This document shows positions 53,553 to 64,000 of a DNA stretch of 64,000 nucleotides, in pieces. This DNA is from Diadophis punctatus similis (lineage: Eukaryota > Chordata > Lepidosauria > Squamata > Dipsadidae). How positions within the stretch are numbered: position 1 is the stretch's first letter; the number at the start of each line of letters is the position of its first letter. A program made the position numbers and the translations under genes. The stretch covers positions 1,151,501-1,215,500 of the forward strand of contig JALIGW010000040.1 of assembly GCA_023053685.1 (NCBI GenBank), given 5' to 3'. A model generated the notes under the pieces. The model was not told the origin of the DNA. It saw only the letters and a list, made by a program, of their open reading frames with translations, and did not search any database.

Positions 53553-54736
53553 TTTGATTTCTTCAGATGTATCCAACTCCGTTCATCACACCTGAGAAAT
53601 TGTTCTGAAATTTATATGCATTTTGGGGACGTTTCTCCAAAGTGAGCCCATTCCTGGCCCACAATTTTTTTCTCTAAGGTTTCACAATCCCAGGAACACA
53701 TTTCTTTGTGAACAGACTTTTTCTTAATACACATTTTTAGAATTATTGGTGAACTATGAGGGAGGCAAGCAAAAAAGAAAAAGAAAAGAGGATTAGAACT
53801 TTGGAGCAGGGTAAAAGAGAAGGGATAAAGGAAAAATAAAAAGGTATAAACTAGTAGTAATATTTTTGAATATAAGCCTGATAATAGAAAAGATGAAGAT
53901 AGAAAATATGTAACTTTTGAATATGTTTTGTATGGGGGGGGAAGTAATATTTTTGAATCTAAGTTTGATGATAGATGATGTTTGATTAATTTAGTATGAC
54001 ATGTATGATAAAATTGTTTATTGAGACAAGGATAAAGTATAATTATGAATAACATGTAGAAATGAAGTTATAAAATAATATAAGAAAAGATGAAGATTGA
54101 GAAATAGAAAAATACAAAGATTGAAATATGCAATGTATCTTTGAATAAGTTTGATATTTGAAAAGATGAAGATGTGTCAAGTGCACATTATGGGCATCTA
54201 CAGGTGAGACAGACGTTGCCCAACCAGAGTTGGGTGAGAGAGAAGCTGCTTTGCCATTTGGCCAGAAAAAACACCCGAGTCCTGCTTATCACAGTTTCCT
54301 TATCGTCTCGTCTCCACCGAGGACGGCACTGTCGTCTCGCTCAAAGAAAGCCGTTTGATGGCCCGTTGCCTCTGCCCGGAGTCTTCACGTGCCAGGACCT
54401 TTGGACCCTTTGACAGTGGCCTGATTAGGGCAGAGGTTGAATGCCAACGTAGTCGATGTCTCCCTCCCAGTTAAGGAAGGAGAATTTTTTTAAACTTATC
54501 TTGTTTTTTTTTTAAAAAAAAAAAAGCAGGCACTCACATGTTTGATTTCAGAAACGGGCAGCAAAAAAAGAGCAACAGCCAACCGTGACTTGAAGACGCC
54601 TTTGGGTCTAGTTTCCCTAATTCAACCCTGAGGGATGCATGGGGCAGAGAGGGAATGTCAAAAAATGCAAAAAATGGAATCAAAACCCTGCTCCTGTTTT
54701 AGTTAAGTCTGATTTCTTCCAACTGGAAGGTTAACA
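53553..54736. other. Low-copy DNA, A-rich then GC-richer
   Basis: About 53750-54160 is A-rich with GAAAAGATGAAGAT-type motifs. About 54170-54430 is GC-richer and has an open frame of 79 codons with no recognised domain. Not assigned. Confidence 0.35.
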
Positions 54737-54880
54737 GATTAACAGAGTCGGAAGGGACCTTGCAAGTCATCTAGTCCAACCCCCTATCCAAGCAGGAGAC
54801 CCTTACATCTGCCTCCACCTAGGATCGAACTCACAACCTCCTGATTGTGAGGCAAGAGCTCTACCTCTAGGCCACAGCAG
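54737..54880 (-). mobile_element. tRNA-derived SINE with CR1 tail, intact B box
   Basis: The minus strand shows the A-box-like TGGCCTAGAGGTAGAG and the B box GAGTTCGATCCTAGG, followed by the CR1 3' tail (GTAAGGGTCTCCTGCTTGG, GGTTGGACTAGATGAC). It is a better preserved copy of the SINE at 23187-23328. Confidence 0.9.
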
Positions 54881-55033
54881 AATGTATCCCGTGCATATGT
54901 AACAAGGGGGAGTGGCTTCGGTCACATGACCAGAGCTGCCATATTGCCTTTTTTGACCCTCTCATAGACATCCCATTTGATATATTTTTAGTTATTTATT
55001 TATTAGGTTTTTTTTAATCCTGACTTTACTACA

Positions 55034-55431
55034 GGTACTCCTCGACTTACGACTCCAATTGAGCCCAAAATTTATGTTGTTAAGTGAGACATTTGTTAAG
55101 TGAGTTTTGCCCCATTTTACGACCTCCACAGTTGTTAATTGTCATTCCACAGTTGCAATTGTCATTTCAGTTGTTAAGTTAGTAACCCGATTGTGAAGCG
55201 AATCCGGCTTCCCCATTGACTTTGCTTGTCAGAAGGTCACAAAAGGTGATCACATGACCCCAGGACACTGCAACCGTCATAAATATGAACCAGTTGCCAA
55301 GCATTTTGATCACATGACCATGGGGATGTGCAATGGTCATAAGTGTGAAATGGTCCTAAGACACTTTCTTCAGCACCATTGTAATTTTGAATGGTCACTA
55401 AGTTAACTGTTGTAAGCCAGGGACTACCTGT
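55034..55431. mobile_element. 'tagtcctc' family element, near complete
   Basis: ACAGGTACTCCTCGACTTACG to CCAGGGACTACCTGT. The middle has TCACAAAAGGTGATCACATG and CGTCATAAATATGAACC. Flanks ACTTTACT and ACTTTATA agree at 6 of 8, a weak duplication. Confidence 0.85.
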
Positions 55432-55454
55432 ACTTTATAAGTAACTCGAGCTAA

Positions 55455-55540
55455 CAAACATACCATTTATTTATTTATTTATTTATTTATTTGTTTGTTT
55501 GTTTGTTTGTTTGTTTGTTTGTTTGTTTATTTATTTATTT
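55455..55540. repeat. (TTTA)n-(TTTG)n-(TTTA)n microsatellite
   Basis: TTTA units at both ends with TTTG units between. Confidence 0.95.
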
Positions 55541-55785
55541 GAGTTGCCCCTTTTAGTATTCATAATCTAAACAAATAATAGGAAGGACAGGGGAGGGAAA
55601 AGGGAAGGGAAAAGTATAGAAAAGAAGGGAAAAAGAAAGAAAAGACATTGACTTCCAACTTCCTTTGATGCAGTAGAATATAATAAGATAGTAACATAAA
55701 ACCTCAGCTTTTCGCTTTTACATAATAGTATAAACTAGCCATCTCGTTGTATTGTTGATTTCTTCCTGTTGCCAAGGAAAAGGAT

Positions 55786-55947
55786 CAGTGGTGGGTTGCT
55801 ACCGGTTCGCCCTGAATCAGGCGAACTGGTAGCGGTGGTGGCAGTAGGCTCCGTCCAGACGCCTCTGCGCATGCACAGAAGCTTCTACGCGCGTGTGTGT
55901 GCTCCCAATAGCGAACCGGTAGTGAAGATAATTGAAACCCACTACTG
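55786..55947. mobile_element. 162-bp hAT element
   Basis: CAGTGGTGGGTTGCTACC to AAACCCACTACTG with perfect AAAAGGAT duplication (55778-55785 and 55948-55955). CTCTGCGCATGCACAGAAGC in the centre; TAGTGAAGATAATTG near the right end. Confidence 0.93.
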
Positions 55948-56163
55948 AAAAGGATCTTTTGGGGCATTTGTTCCCCAGGCTCCTGAGTTGATGAGATGAT
56001 GGCTGTCTTGTGGTTGTCATTGTGTCTCGGAACAAGAAACATGTGGCATGTATGGGCAATAACCCAACTCCTTCCCTGATGCACCTAAATCAGGAAAACA
56101 ACTGAGTTATCTTAAGCCAAGTAACAAGGAAGAAAGAATTAAGCAAGTCCTCCTCCCAACTAC

Positions 56164-56550
56164 AGGGAGTCCCGATTTACCACAGTTTGTTTAGTGACCG
56201 TTTGAAGTTACAACGACACTGAAACAGTGACATATGGCCGTTTTCACACTTACGCAGTATCCTCATGGTCACATGATCACAATTCAGACGCTTGGCAACT
56301 CTCGTTCATATTTATGATGGTTGCAGCGTCCCGGGGTCATGTGATCCCCTTTTGAAACTCTCTGACAAGCAAAGTCAACGGGGGAAACCAGATTCACATA
56401 ACGACCGTGTTCCTAACTTAACAACTGCAGTGATTCACTTAAACAACTGTGGCAAGTAACATAATAAAATGGGCAAAACCTAGCAACTGTCTCGCTTAGC
56501 AACAAAAAGTTTGGGCTCAGTTGTGGTCGTAAGAGGACTCCCCGTACTCT
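56164..56550. mobile_element. 'tagtcctc' family element
   Basis: CAGGGAGTCCCGATTTACC to GAGGACTCCCCG. Middle contains CCCGGGGTCATGTGATCC and CAACTGCAGTGATTCACTT. Confidence 0.8.
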
Positions 56551-56737
56551 CCAAATTCCCAAATTCCAATGGGGAGAAGGAAAGGTAATTCATTCTTCAT
56601 GTTTTAAGCATTTCCCTGTATAGCGTACTGGTTCACTTGTTCTTTGAGATCCCAAGTGGCTACTCTAAGAAACTGATTAACTCTCTCACATGCTACTTGG
56701 CCGGTTGCAAGAAACCAGATTAGTCCCCTAGTACTAG

Positions 56738-57080
56738 AATAGAATAGAATAACAGAGTTGGAAGGGACCTTGAAGGTCTTCTAGTTCAATCCCCTGCTTA
56801 GGCAGGAAACCCTACACCACTTCAGACAAATAGTTGTCCAATCTCTTCTTAAAAACTTCCAGTGTTGGAGAATTCACAACTTCTGGAGGTAAGTTGTTCC
56901 ACGGGTTAATTAATCTGTCAGGAAATATCTCCTTAGTTCTAGGTTGCTTCTCTCCTTGATTAGTTTTCATCCATTGCTTCTTGTCCTGCCCTCAGGTGCT
57001 TTGGAGAATAGCTTGACTTCGTTGTGGCAGCCCCTGAGATATTGGAACACTGCTATCATGTCTCCCCTAGTCCTTCTTGG
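56738..57080 (-). mobile_element. CR1 LINE 3' fragment (reverse)
   Basis: GAATAGAATAACAGAGTTGG, GGACCTTGAAGGTCTTCTAG, CTTCTGGAGGTAAGTTGTTC and AGATATTGGAACACTGC. Its GTGTAGGG site reads CCCTACAC and is uninterrupted. Confidence 0.92.
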
Positions 57081-57106
57081 GTCGATGCCAGTTCTAGCAA
57101 CCCAGG

Positions 57107-57165
57107 CCGCCAAGTTACTACCGGTTCCATAGAACCGGTCCGAACCGGGAGGAACCCACCTCTGC
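57107..57165. mobile_element. Truncated hAT end
   Basis: ACTACCGGTTCCATAGAACC, GTCCGAACCGGGAGG and AACCCACCTCTG. Only one end of a CAGAGGTGGG-type element remains, directly after the CR1 piece. Confidence 0.65.
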
Positions 57166-57410
57166 ACCCAGGGCTACCTACATTCTTAATATGAGAATAG
57201 CAGAGAATTGTTTTTTAATAGGCCTAATACTGTTGGTACAATTAATTAACACACTGAATAAGGTAGGTGTCATGATGCCTGTGATTCAAATTCCCTGCCC
57301 CACACAATTTTATTTTATTCTAAATTCTTTTTTCTTTTAGAATGAATGCATATATCAGAAGCTGGCCTTCTGCAAAGCAAAATGCAATGAGTATCTTTGC
57401 CCCTCTAAAT

Positions 57411-57615
57411 CAGTGGTGAAATCCAATTTTTTTTACTACCGGTTCTGTGGGCGTGGCTTGGTGGGCGTGGCTTGGTGGGAAGGATACTGCAAAATCTCCA
57501 TTCCCTCCCCACTCGGGGGCCAGCCAGAGGTGGTATTTGCCGGTTCTCCGAACTACTCAAAATTTCCGCTACCGGTTCTCCAGAACCTGTCAGAACCTGC
57601 TGGATTTCACCCCTG
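57411..57615. mobile_element. 205-bp hAT element, CAGTGGTGAAATCC subfamily
   Basis: CAGTGGTGAAATCC to GGATTTCACCCCTG. GTGGGCGTGGCTTGG doubled; CTGCAAAATCTCCATTCC; one CTCAAAATTTCCGCTACCGG unit. No clear duplication. Confidence 0.82.
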
Positions 57616-57754
57616 CATAAATGCTTCTGGGCTTACATGCCCCTCAGAGGCATTTTTAGGTAAATAAAAACTGTAGGTGGTTATAGCCGGGTCTGAGAGG
57701 AGCACATTCCCTAAAGAGGGGAGAATGGCAATGAACATCCCAACCTCTAGACCA

Positions 57755-57813
57755 GTGTATCCCAACCTTGGCAACTTTGAGTGTGCTTCAACTCCCGGAA
57801 TCCCCCAGCCAGC
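57755..57813. mobile_element. CAGGGGTCTCC-type fragment
   Basis: CAGTGTATCCCAACCTTGGC, AACTTTGAGTGTGCTTCAAC and TCCCGGAATCCCCCAGCC. Confidence 0.7.
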
Positions 57814-57821
57814 ATGTCCTG

Positions 57822-58093
57822 CAGGGGTGGGTTCCACTTACCTTCCCTACTGGTTCGCATCACGTCGGAAGTGCGCGCACCTACATCATGTCGGGGAAAT
57901 GACCCTCTGCGCATGCACAGAAGCCTTTTCGCATGCGCAGAGGGTTCTTTGCCAGCCGCTTTCAAGGAACGGTGACCAGAGGACCGGTTCGGGGGCGTGG
58001 CCAGCCAGCCATCGCTGCCGGTTCGGTGAGCGGGGGCAAATTTCTGCCACCCGTTCGGGTGAACCAGTCCGAACTGGCAGCAACCCGCCAGTG
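57822..58093. mobile_element. 272-bp hAT element, CAGTGGTGGG family
   Basis: CAGGGGTGGGTTCCACTTACC to GCAACCCGCCAGTG; flanks ATGTCCTG and ATGTCCTA (7 of 8). CTCTGCGCATGCACAGAAGCC and TCGCATGCGCAGAGGG in the centre. Subterminal ACCGGTTCGGGGGCG. Confidence 0.88.
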
Positions 58094-58554
58094 ATGTCCT
58101 ACCCTTGTGAAGGGTCAGATCAGATCACCCAATAGAAACGTTGTACAATTTCCCTGCAATGCTGATTCATTGGCGATCATCCAGATAACAAACATTCCTT
58201 CTCTTCCTCTGGACTAGTACATAAAGATATAAATAAATAGTGTTCTTTTCATCTAGGCTTCTGCTTGGAAACAGATTTCTGCATCTTTACTTTCAGTGCC
58301 GGGAACGTGTGAGATTGGTAGTAACAATATTCTTATTTCCTGGATTACAACAATTGGACCCACGTTATGTAAATCTACAACTTCTTCCTTTGGGCGACAT
58401 CTTTGCCCAATACCCATTCAGCAGGAAATGCTTAAAATATTCCATTCCAGAGAGGAAGAGAGTTCTGATTTGTATCTTCCGGCCCTTATCCCTTCCTTTC
58501 CTCTCATTTGTTTGATGTTTCTACCTAGCAATATATTCTGATCTCTGCATCAAA
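58094..58554. other. Low-copy DNA, unassigned
   Basis: No gene or repeat recognised. Confidence 0.3.
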
Positions 58555-59372
58555 CACTCGCTTGGAGAGAGTGGCATTATATCAAAAGATCTAAGCCTCA
58601 GAGCTCACAGTAACAACATTGCTAAAAAGGCATTAAGAGTTGTCAACCTTATTTTACGAGGTTTTCTCTCTGGTAATGTTATACTTCTAACTAGGGCATA
58701 CAAAACCTTTGCCAGACCTATCCTTGAATACTGCTCACCTGCCTGGAACCCACACTGTATTTCGGACATTAATACATTAGAGAGGGTCCAGAGGTATTTT
58801 ACAAGAAGAGTACTCAACTCCTCTGCTCGCAATAAAATTCCTTATTCCAGTAGACTTGAAATTTTAGGCCTGGATAACCTTGAACTACACCGTCTACGTT
58901 CCGACCTAAGCTTAGTACACAAGATCATCTACCTTAAAGTCCTACCTGTTAATGACTACTTTAATTTCAACAGTAGGAACACTAGGGCTATCAATAGATA
59001 CAAACTAAATGTATTCCGCTCTAATCTTGATTGCAGAAAATACGACTTCTGCAATAGAGTAGTTCACTTTACCTGGAACACTTTACCTGATCCTGTTGTT
59101 AGTTTCTCTAACCCACATACCTTTTATCTTAAACTGTCTACCGTGGACCTTACACATTTCTTAAGAGGTCCCTAAGGGGGCATGCATAAGCGCACCAGCG
59201 TGCCTACCGTCCCTGTCCTACTGTACCCATTTGTATGTACTTGTTTTATGTGTTTATGGCTGTTTTGCTTCTTTATATCCATTTATTTGTGTCATTTTTT
59301 TCATGTGTCCTGTTTTCTTGCACTTGTTGACAAATACAAATAAAATAAAATAAATAAATAAATAAATAAATT
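58555..59372 (+). pseudogene. L2/Rex1-like LINE ORF2 C-terminal, heavily decayed
   Basis: Related to 38171-38950: TTGAATACTGCTCACCTGCC, CATACAAAACCTTTGCCAG, CTTGAAATTTTAGGCCTGG and TAATGACTACTTTAATTTC. Frames are interrupted throughout. The 3' end with CCTGTTTTCTTGCACTTG and an AAATA tail is at about 59300-59372. Confidence 0.85.
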
Positions 59373-60484
59373 ATTATTATTATTATTTTTCCAGGCAGAA
59401 ATGGTGCCTTCCCTTCTCTCCAAACCAGACAAGAATCTGAAAGATCGGTTGGAGGAACAACTGCTGGGAAAGAGAAGTGCGTGGCTGGGTGACAAAAGGT
59501 CAAATGGAAATTCAGACTCCATAAGGGAGGTGACATAGCCATATGAGAAAAGGCATCCGCTCTCTAAGCCCAACAGGTGGAAGGAGAATAGATAGGATCA
59601 CCAAGTTCCAAAGATCTACGGCTGAAAGATCACCCAAGAAACTTTCCCCTCAGATTCCTGTGCTCTGATCCATCTGTCATCCCTCAACGTTTTCCAGACA
59701 GGATTTGGATGCTTAGCTCCTTGAAAAGGGAGGCCCTGGGTTTCTTCCAATTCAGAGTATGTTAAATGAAGACTTTAAGGACCAGGACAAAACAACTGAG
59801 CTGTTTATAGTGGCTGGAATTGCAAGAATAAATCAGATGTGAATCCCCACTAAAGGGATGGACATTAAATACTCATCCCACCAGTATTCAGATGCAGTAG
59901 ATGGAGATGTGGTTGGTTGGATGAATATCATGTACAAAATACCCCTACAGTTTTAGAGACATGTCTTTGATTTTCAGATGGCTAAATCAATCTCTTTAGT
60001 CAGAGAAAAAAAATATTTACATTTATGGCTGACTAGAAACTCCTTATAGACCTCTTGCGTAAAACAGGAAAAAATGCACTTATGATTTGAGGTTTTGATG
60101 ATTAGGAAGTAATGGATAATAGCAAAGAATGAGCTTTCTTTTGTAATCATAGAGTAAGAGATATTTTGGATATGTGCTGCAAAGAACATTAAAAGTTGCT
60201 TCTTTCTATTTTTTTCCTATTTTTTTCTTTCTGTCCTTTTGTTTTTTTTCTTTCTTTCTTTCTTCTTTCTTTACTGTTTTTACTCTTTATTGTTTTGTGT
60301 TAGTTTATACGTATTTTTAAAAAAGAGAGAAAGAGATGTGCATTCTACTTTCTGTTTGGTGCTTGAATGCATTTTGAATTTAGTGCCCGAAAAAGCTTTT
60401 GTGGAAAAAAGGCATTTTTAATGTTTTTTAATGGTCATGGCACACGGTTGGGGGTTTTCATGTTTCTTTCTCAGAAGGACCTGA
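59373..60484. other. Low-copy DNA, unassigned
   Basis: No gene or repeat recognised; (TTTC)-rich stretch near 60245-60270. Confidence 0.3.
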
Positions 60485-60770
60485 ATTAAGGATATCCCGA
60501 AGGTGCTTTTTCAAGAGGCAACTGGACTTTCTTGTTTTTCTTTGAAGACATTTTGCTTCTCATCCAAGAAGCTTCTTCAGCTCTGACTGGATGGTGGGGA
60601 ATGGAAGATCCAGTCAGAGCTGAATCTGACCATCCAGTCAGAGCTGAAGAAGCTTCTTGGATGAGAAGTGAAACGTCTTCAAAGAAAAACCAGAAAATCC
60701 AGTTGCCTCTTGAAAAAGCACCTTTGGGACAACCATGACCTGGATGACTGAGAATCTCCATAGACATGAA
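60485..60770. mobile_element. Foldback element, GATGAGAAGTGAAACG family
   Basis: A large inverted repeat: AAGAGGCAACTGGACTTTC at the left faces CCAGTTGCCTCTTGAAAAAG at the right; CTTCTCATCCAAGAAGC faces GCTTCTTGGATGAGAAG. The plus strand shows CTGAAGA (60644-60650), then GAAAC (60670-60674) and GTC (60675-60677), the same arrangement as the hammerhead-like motif at 34681. Penelope-like origin possible. Confidence 0.8.
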
Positions 60771-61173
60771 TTAAGGATACTTTTTGACTCAACTGTAGAA
60801 AAATGAGTAGTTTTGTTGTTTAAGTAACCAATAAAAGTTGCAGTGTCCAAAGGATACTAGTATCAGGACAGATGCTAATTGAAAATTGTATTTCTGAAAG
60901 GTCTGAATTCAAGGCTTCTCCATCAGTTGCAACAAGACTGCCTGCCTGTTCTCAGAAGCACACTGGTTAATGGAGACGTTTTTAAGAATGAAAGTCCCCA
61001 TTGTTGGGGGGGGCATTTTTTATCCTCCCTTCAGCTGTGATTTGTTTTTATGATCTTTATTATTATGGGGTTTTTTATTCATATTTGTTCTTTTTTGATT
61101 TTTGCCTTTTTATCTATTGTTGTGAGTCACCTCAGAGCCACCTCAGTCAAGATGGGCAACTATATTAATTTGA
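60771..61173. other. Low-copy DNA, unassigned
   Basis: No gene or repeat recognised, except a LINE tail-like TTGTGAGTCACCTCAGAGCC at about 61120. Confidence 0.35.
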
Positions 61174-61212
61174 TTCATACATACATACATACATTCATAC
61201 ACACATACATAC
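61174..61212. repeat. (ACAT)n microsatellite
   Basis: ACAT units with one CATT interruption. The hAT element at 61213 is inserted into it; the array continues on the other side (61734-61757). Confidence 0.9.
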
Positions 61213-61733
61213 CAGGGGCGGGTTCCTAATTTTTTTACTGCCACTCTGTGGGCGTGGCTTATTTTGTGGGTGTGGCTTGCCAGCCATGTGACTGGGTGGG
61301 CGTGGCTTCTCGGACTGCTGAAGGGAGGAGAACTGAGATAGGCCCTGCTGCCCATTCCCCCTCCCCTCAGCAGCTCGAGAAGCCTCAAACGTGCGAAAAT
61401 GCCTAGGATCATCACCGCGCGTTCGTGGCTTCTCGGACTGCTGAAGGGAGGGGAATGGAGATAGCTCCTGCTGCCCATTCTTTCAGCGTCTCACGCGCTC
61501 CCTCAGCCATCCTCCCCTGCTTGGACTCACTGTGGGGTAGGAAGGCAGCGCATGAGCAGTGCCGGAAACTTGGCTTCTGGGCATGCGCAGAAGACATTTT
61601 TTAAAAAAAAATTAATTTTTTTTAAAATGGCGGCGCCCAGGCACCGGCAACCGACCGCACCGGTACTGTGACGTCACCAGCGGGCCGCTACCGGTGCTAT
61701 AGAGTGGACCGCACTGGTAGGAACCCACCACTG
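61213..61733. mobile_element. 521-bp hAT element inside an ACAT array
   Basis: CAGGGGCGGGTTCCTAATT to GGAACCCACCACTG, flanked by ATACATAC on both sides, which also fits the local repeat. GTGGGCGTGGCTT occurs twice and CTTCTCGGACTGCTGAAGGG twice. Resembles 21439-21957 in reverse. Confidence 0.85.
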
Positions 61734-61781
61734 ATACATACATACATACATTACATTACATTACATTACATTACATTACAT
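61734..61781. repeat. (ACAT)n and (ATTAC)n microsatellite
   Basis: ACAT units then five ATTAC units. Confidence 0.92.
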
Positions 61782-62384
61782 AAAAGGTACCTTCCACTTT
61801 AAAAAATACTCGAGATAAGTAGCCTCTTGACACAGTCAAAGGGAGTCTGTGTGATAGATGTATTGTTTGTCGTTCTATCAACATGAAAGACTGAGGTATT
61901 ATTGTTTGTCTAAGGCCCCGTCCTGTTTGATTTTGTTCTATGTAAAACTATTTCAGTCTGGGCCGTCCATTTGGTTTAATGTTTTTAATCTGTGTTTGTT
62001 TTTTCTAGTTTTGTATACTGCCCAGGGTCCACTGATGGCTTTGAATTCACATGAATAAATAAATGATAGACACAAAGGTTTCCGTTGATAACTTTGGGAG
62101 GGGATTAACATACAAAGTTATCTCCTGAGGCATTCTTGAAAGCCGGGAAGTTGAGTCATGGCAAATGGTTTCTTGAAACACTCTCGAAAGTGTCTGGAGA
62201 TTAAAATCAGTTTCTAGACTTCATAGTGTCCACCGCTGAATGGACCACTTTAGGACCAAAAAGTTGGGCCAAATGTTGTTTTCTTGCATATGAATAGAAA
62301 ATGGATGTACCCATCATGTCAAGCCATGGTTTGCTTAATGTCAGTTAATAAAGAATAAACATATGGGCTGTGTTCCTATGAGAT
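61782..62384. other. Low-copy DNA
   Basis: A LINE tail-like stretch near 62015-62070 (TACTGCCCAGGGTCC, AATAAATAAATGA). No gene recognised. Confidence 0.35.
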
Positions 62385-62645
62385 GCTTCCATATGATTGT
62401 CCCAAAGGTGCTTTTTTCCCAAAAGGGAATTGGACTTTCTTGGTTTTTTTCCTTTAAAAACATTTCATTTCTCATCCAAGAAGCTTCTTTAGTTCAGTTC
62501 TTCAGAACGGAAGACACTTCTTGGGTGAGAAGTGAAATGTTTTCAAAAGAAAAAAAAAACTAATAAAATTCGGTTCCCTTTTGGAAGAAACACCTTTGGA
62601 ACAACCGTGACCTGGATAATTGAAAATCTCCATAGACATTCTTCC
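62385..62645. mobile_element. Foldback element, GATGAGAAGTGAAACG family, diverged
   Basis: TTGTCCCAAAGGTGCTTTTT, CATTTCTCATCCAAGAAGC, CTTCTTGGGTGAGAAGTG and ACCGTGACCTGGATAATTG. A third copy of the family at 33150 and 60485. Confidence 0.75.
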
Positions 62646-63579
62646 ATATTTAACTGAATCAAGTTGTATTCAATTGCGCAACGTAGAGAACCATAACAGA
62701 GGCTAAAATCAGATTGGCTGAGTTTATTAGTTTCTCTGAATTGGGTGATTGAGAGTTAGTAGGCTGTATGAATTGAGCCAAAGGATGAAAGACAAGGGTG
62801 TCCAACTATTATTTATTTATTTATTTAGCTATTCTTATATGCTGCCTTACTCCCTGGGGACTCAGGGCGGCGTACAACCTGTGCAAGAACAGCTATAATA
62901 CAATAAAAATACAATAATAAATAGCAATTTATATGTAGAACTGACGCCTACCAGGAATGATGGTTGCATTATGAGGCTCTGAGGTGGCTTTGATGCTATC
63001 ACAGAAAACATTAAAAAAAAAACCTGTTGAGAACAGTGTTTTTCAACCTTGGCAACTTTAAGAAATGTGCAATTGAAGTTCGTTGGGGAATGCTGGAAGT
63101 TGAAGTTCACACATCGTAGAGTTGTCAAGGTGAAGAAACACTGGTTTGAAATAAGCAGGCAGAAGGTATCCTCATGGTAGATAGAAGGCCGGCCAATTCA
63201 ACCCTGAATAACTCTGGGAAGAAAACTTTCTCTAATTTTTCAGTAGTTTTCTTCCTACAAATTCCTCCAGGTGCCATACATCACAAGTTCCAAGTCTTGT
63301 CTTTTTGTTTGATCAGATTTTGATCAAATGAATAACAAAGATCCATTATCGAGACACTTGACTGGATCTTTTGCAAGGATGCTTAGTTGAAATTTCAACG
63401 GCAAAACCCCACTTCAGCAGATTAGGACAACAGGTGGGGTGGTTGTATCTACCCATCCAGGTAGAGAGAGGGGTTACTGAAAGGCAGGCTGGGTGCCTTC
63501 AAGGACAAGTGATACCTCGCACACTGCGATTTCATCTACCAATGACACAATCATGTAATATGTGTTATAACTTTATGAT
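62646..63579. other. Low-copy DNA with repeat tails
   Basis: A LINE tail (reverse) at about 62805-62880 and a CAGTGTTTTTCAACC-type element at about 63033-63145. No gene recognised. Confidence 0.4.
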
Positions 63580-63721
63580 TAGCGATGGGTTGCTCCTGGT
63601 TCGGCCTGTTTCCGTGAACCGGTAGCGGCAGAAGGCTCCGCCCACCCACCTGGGGCGCTTCTGCGCATGCGCAGAAACGTACGCGCGAACCGGTAGCGAC
63701 AGGATTTAGAACCCATTACTG
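63580..63721. mobile_element. 142-bp hAT element
   Basis: TAGCGATGGGTTGCTCC to AGAACCCATTACTG; flanks TTTATGAT and CTTATGAT (7 of 8, nTnnnnAn). CTTCTGCGCATGCGCAGAAAC in the centre forms a perfect palindrome; CCGTGAACCGGTAGCGG near the left. Confidence 0.88.
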
Positions 63722-63751
63722 CTTATGATGCATGCAACTTTCACTGTGGTA

Positions 63752-63954
63752 CAGCTGGTCCTTAACTTATTCATTTAGTAATTCATTTAGAGATCAAAGT
63801 TGTAACATCACTGAAAAAAAGTGACTTATGATCACTTTTCACACTTATGACTATTGCAGCATCCCCGTGATCACGTAATCAAAATTCAGATGCTTGCGGT
63901 GTCCTGGGGTCATAGGAACACCTTTTGCAATTTTCTGACAAGCAAAGTCGTGAT
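63752..63954. mobile_element. 'tagtcctc' family element, truncated by a SINE
   Basis: ACAGCTGGTCCTTAACTTATTC, GTAACATCACTGAAAAAAAG, TTGCAATTTTCTGACAAGC. Ends where the SINE at 63955 starts. Confidence 0.72.
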
Positions 63955-64000
63955 GAGGGCTGCGGTGGCTGCGATGGTCCAGTGGTTAGAATGCAGTACT
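63955..64000 (+). mobile_element. tRNA-derived SINE head, cut by window edge
   Basis: GGGCTGCGGTGGCTGCGATG, GTCCAGTGGTTAGAATGCAG. Similar head to the SINE at 49775. The rest lies outside the window. Confidence 0.75.

Noticed and set aside
54174..54413. 79-codon open frame in GC-richer DNA
   Set aside because: No recognised domain, no convincing splice context, and length expected by chance.

Overview
This is vertebrate nuclear DNA, almost certainly from a squamate reptile and most likely a snake. The evidence is the repeat content: a Sauria SINE with a Bov-B-type 3' end and target duplication (19280-19620), a Bov-B LINE tail (3198-3713), many CR1 3' fragments, tRNA-derived SINEs, a long (GATA)n tract of Bkm type (about 7923-8158) and dense families of non-autonomous hAT elements. 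No intact host gene is recognisable. Most open frames are microsatellites, inverted repeats or decayed transposons. One small candidate exon (45596-45699) and one low-copy GC-richer segment (about 6250-7800) are the only places where host coding sequence might lie.

Layout. 1-6.2 kb: three short hAT elements, a Bov-B tail and a decayed 'tagtcctc' element. 6.2-10.4 kb: low-copy DNA with GA, GATG/GATA and CA/TA arrays. 11.1-13.1 kb: a CR1 element split by a 920-bp hAT element that contains a ~365-bp palindrome. 14.1-17.2 kb: a hAT element, an R4/Dong-like LINE piece, a (TTC)n array, and two larger hAT elements, one inside CR1. 17.4-20.9 kb: a LINE fragment, the Sauria SINE and a 730-bp polypyrimidine array. 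21.4-30.6 kb: more hAT elements, including one with an internal 32-bp tandem array. 30.6-35.4 kb: low-copy DNA, two hAT elements, a hammerhead-like motif and a TGTC/TCTGTC/TC array. 36.0-39.0 kb: two copies of one LINE in inverted orientation. 39.3-43.5 kb: nested elements (a palindrome inside a hAT; hATs inside CR1 and inside 'tagtcctc' elements). 44.5-47.8 kb: RTE-like LINE, mariner-like MITE, hAT relic with a transposase C-terminal domain, and CR1 split by a hAT. 48-58.1 kb: SINEs, hATs, a TA-flanked MITE nested in a hAT-like host. 58.5-64 kb: LINE, foldback elements, a 521-bp hAT and a SINE head at the edge.

The main result is how the hAT elements behave. Their 8-bp target duplications can be read by eye at about two dozen insertions. 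They fall into two classes: elements with ends CAGTGATGG, CAGTGGTTCCC, CAGCAGTTCCC and CAGGGGTCTCC have a central TA (nnnTAnnn), while the CAGTGGTGGG elements mostly do not and lean to nTnnnnAn. Three hAT insertions lie in the same 8 bp of the CR1 3' end. Elements with unrelated termini share a TGCGCATGCGCA core, and several carry a splice-donor-like AAG/GTAAGT near one end. All statements are by visual reading; no database search was run.
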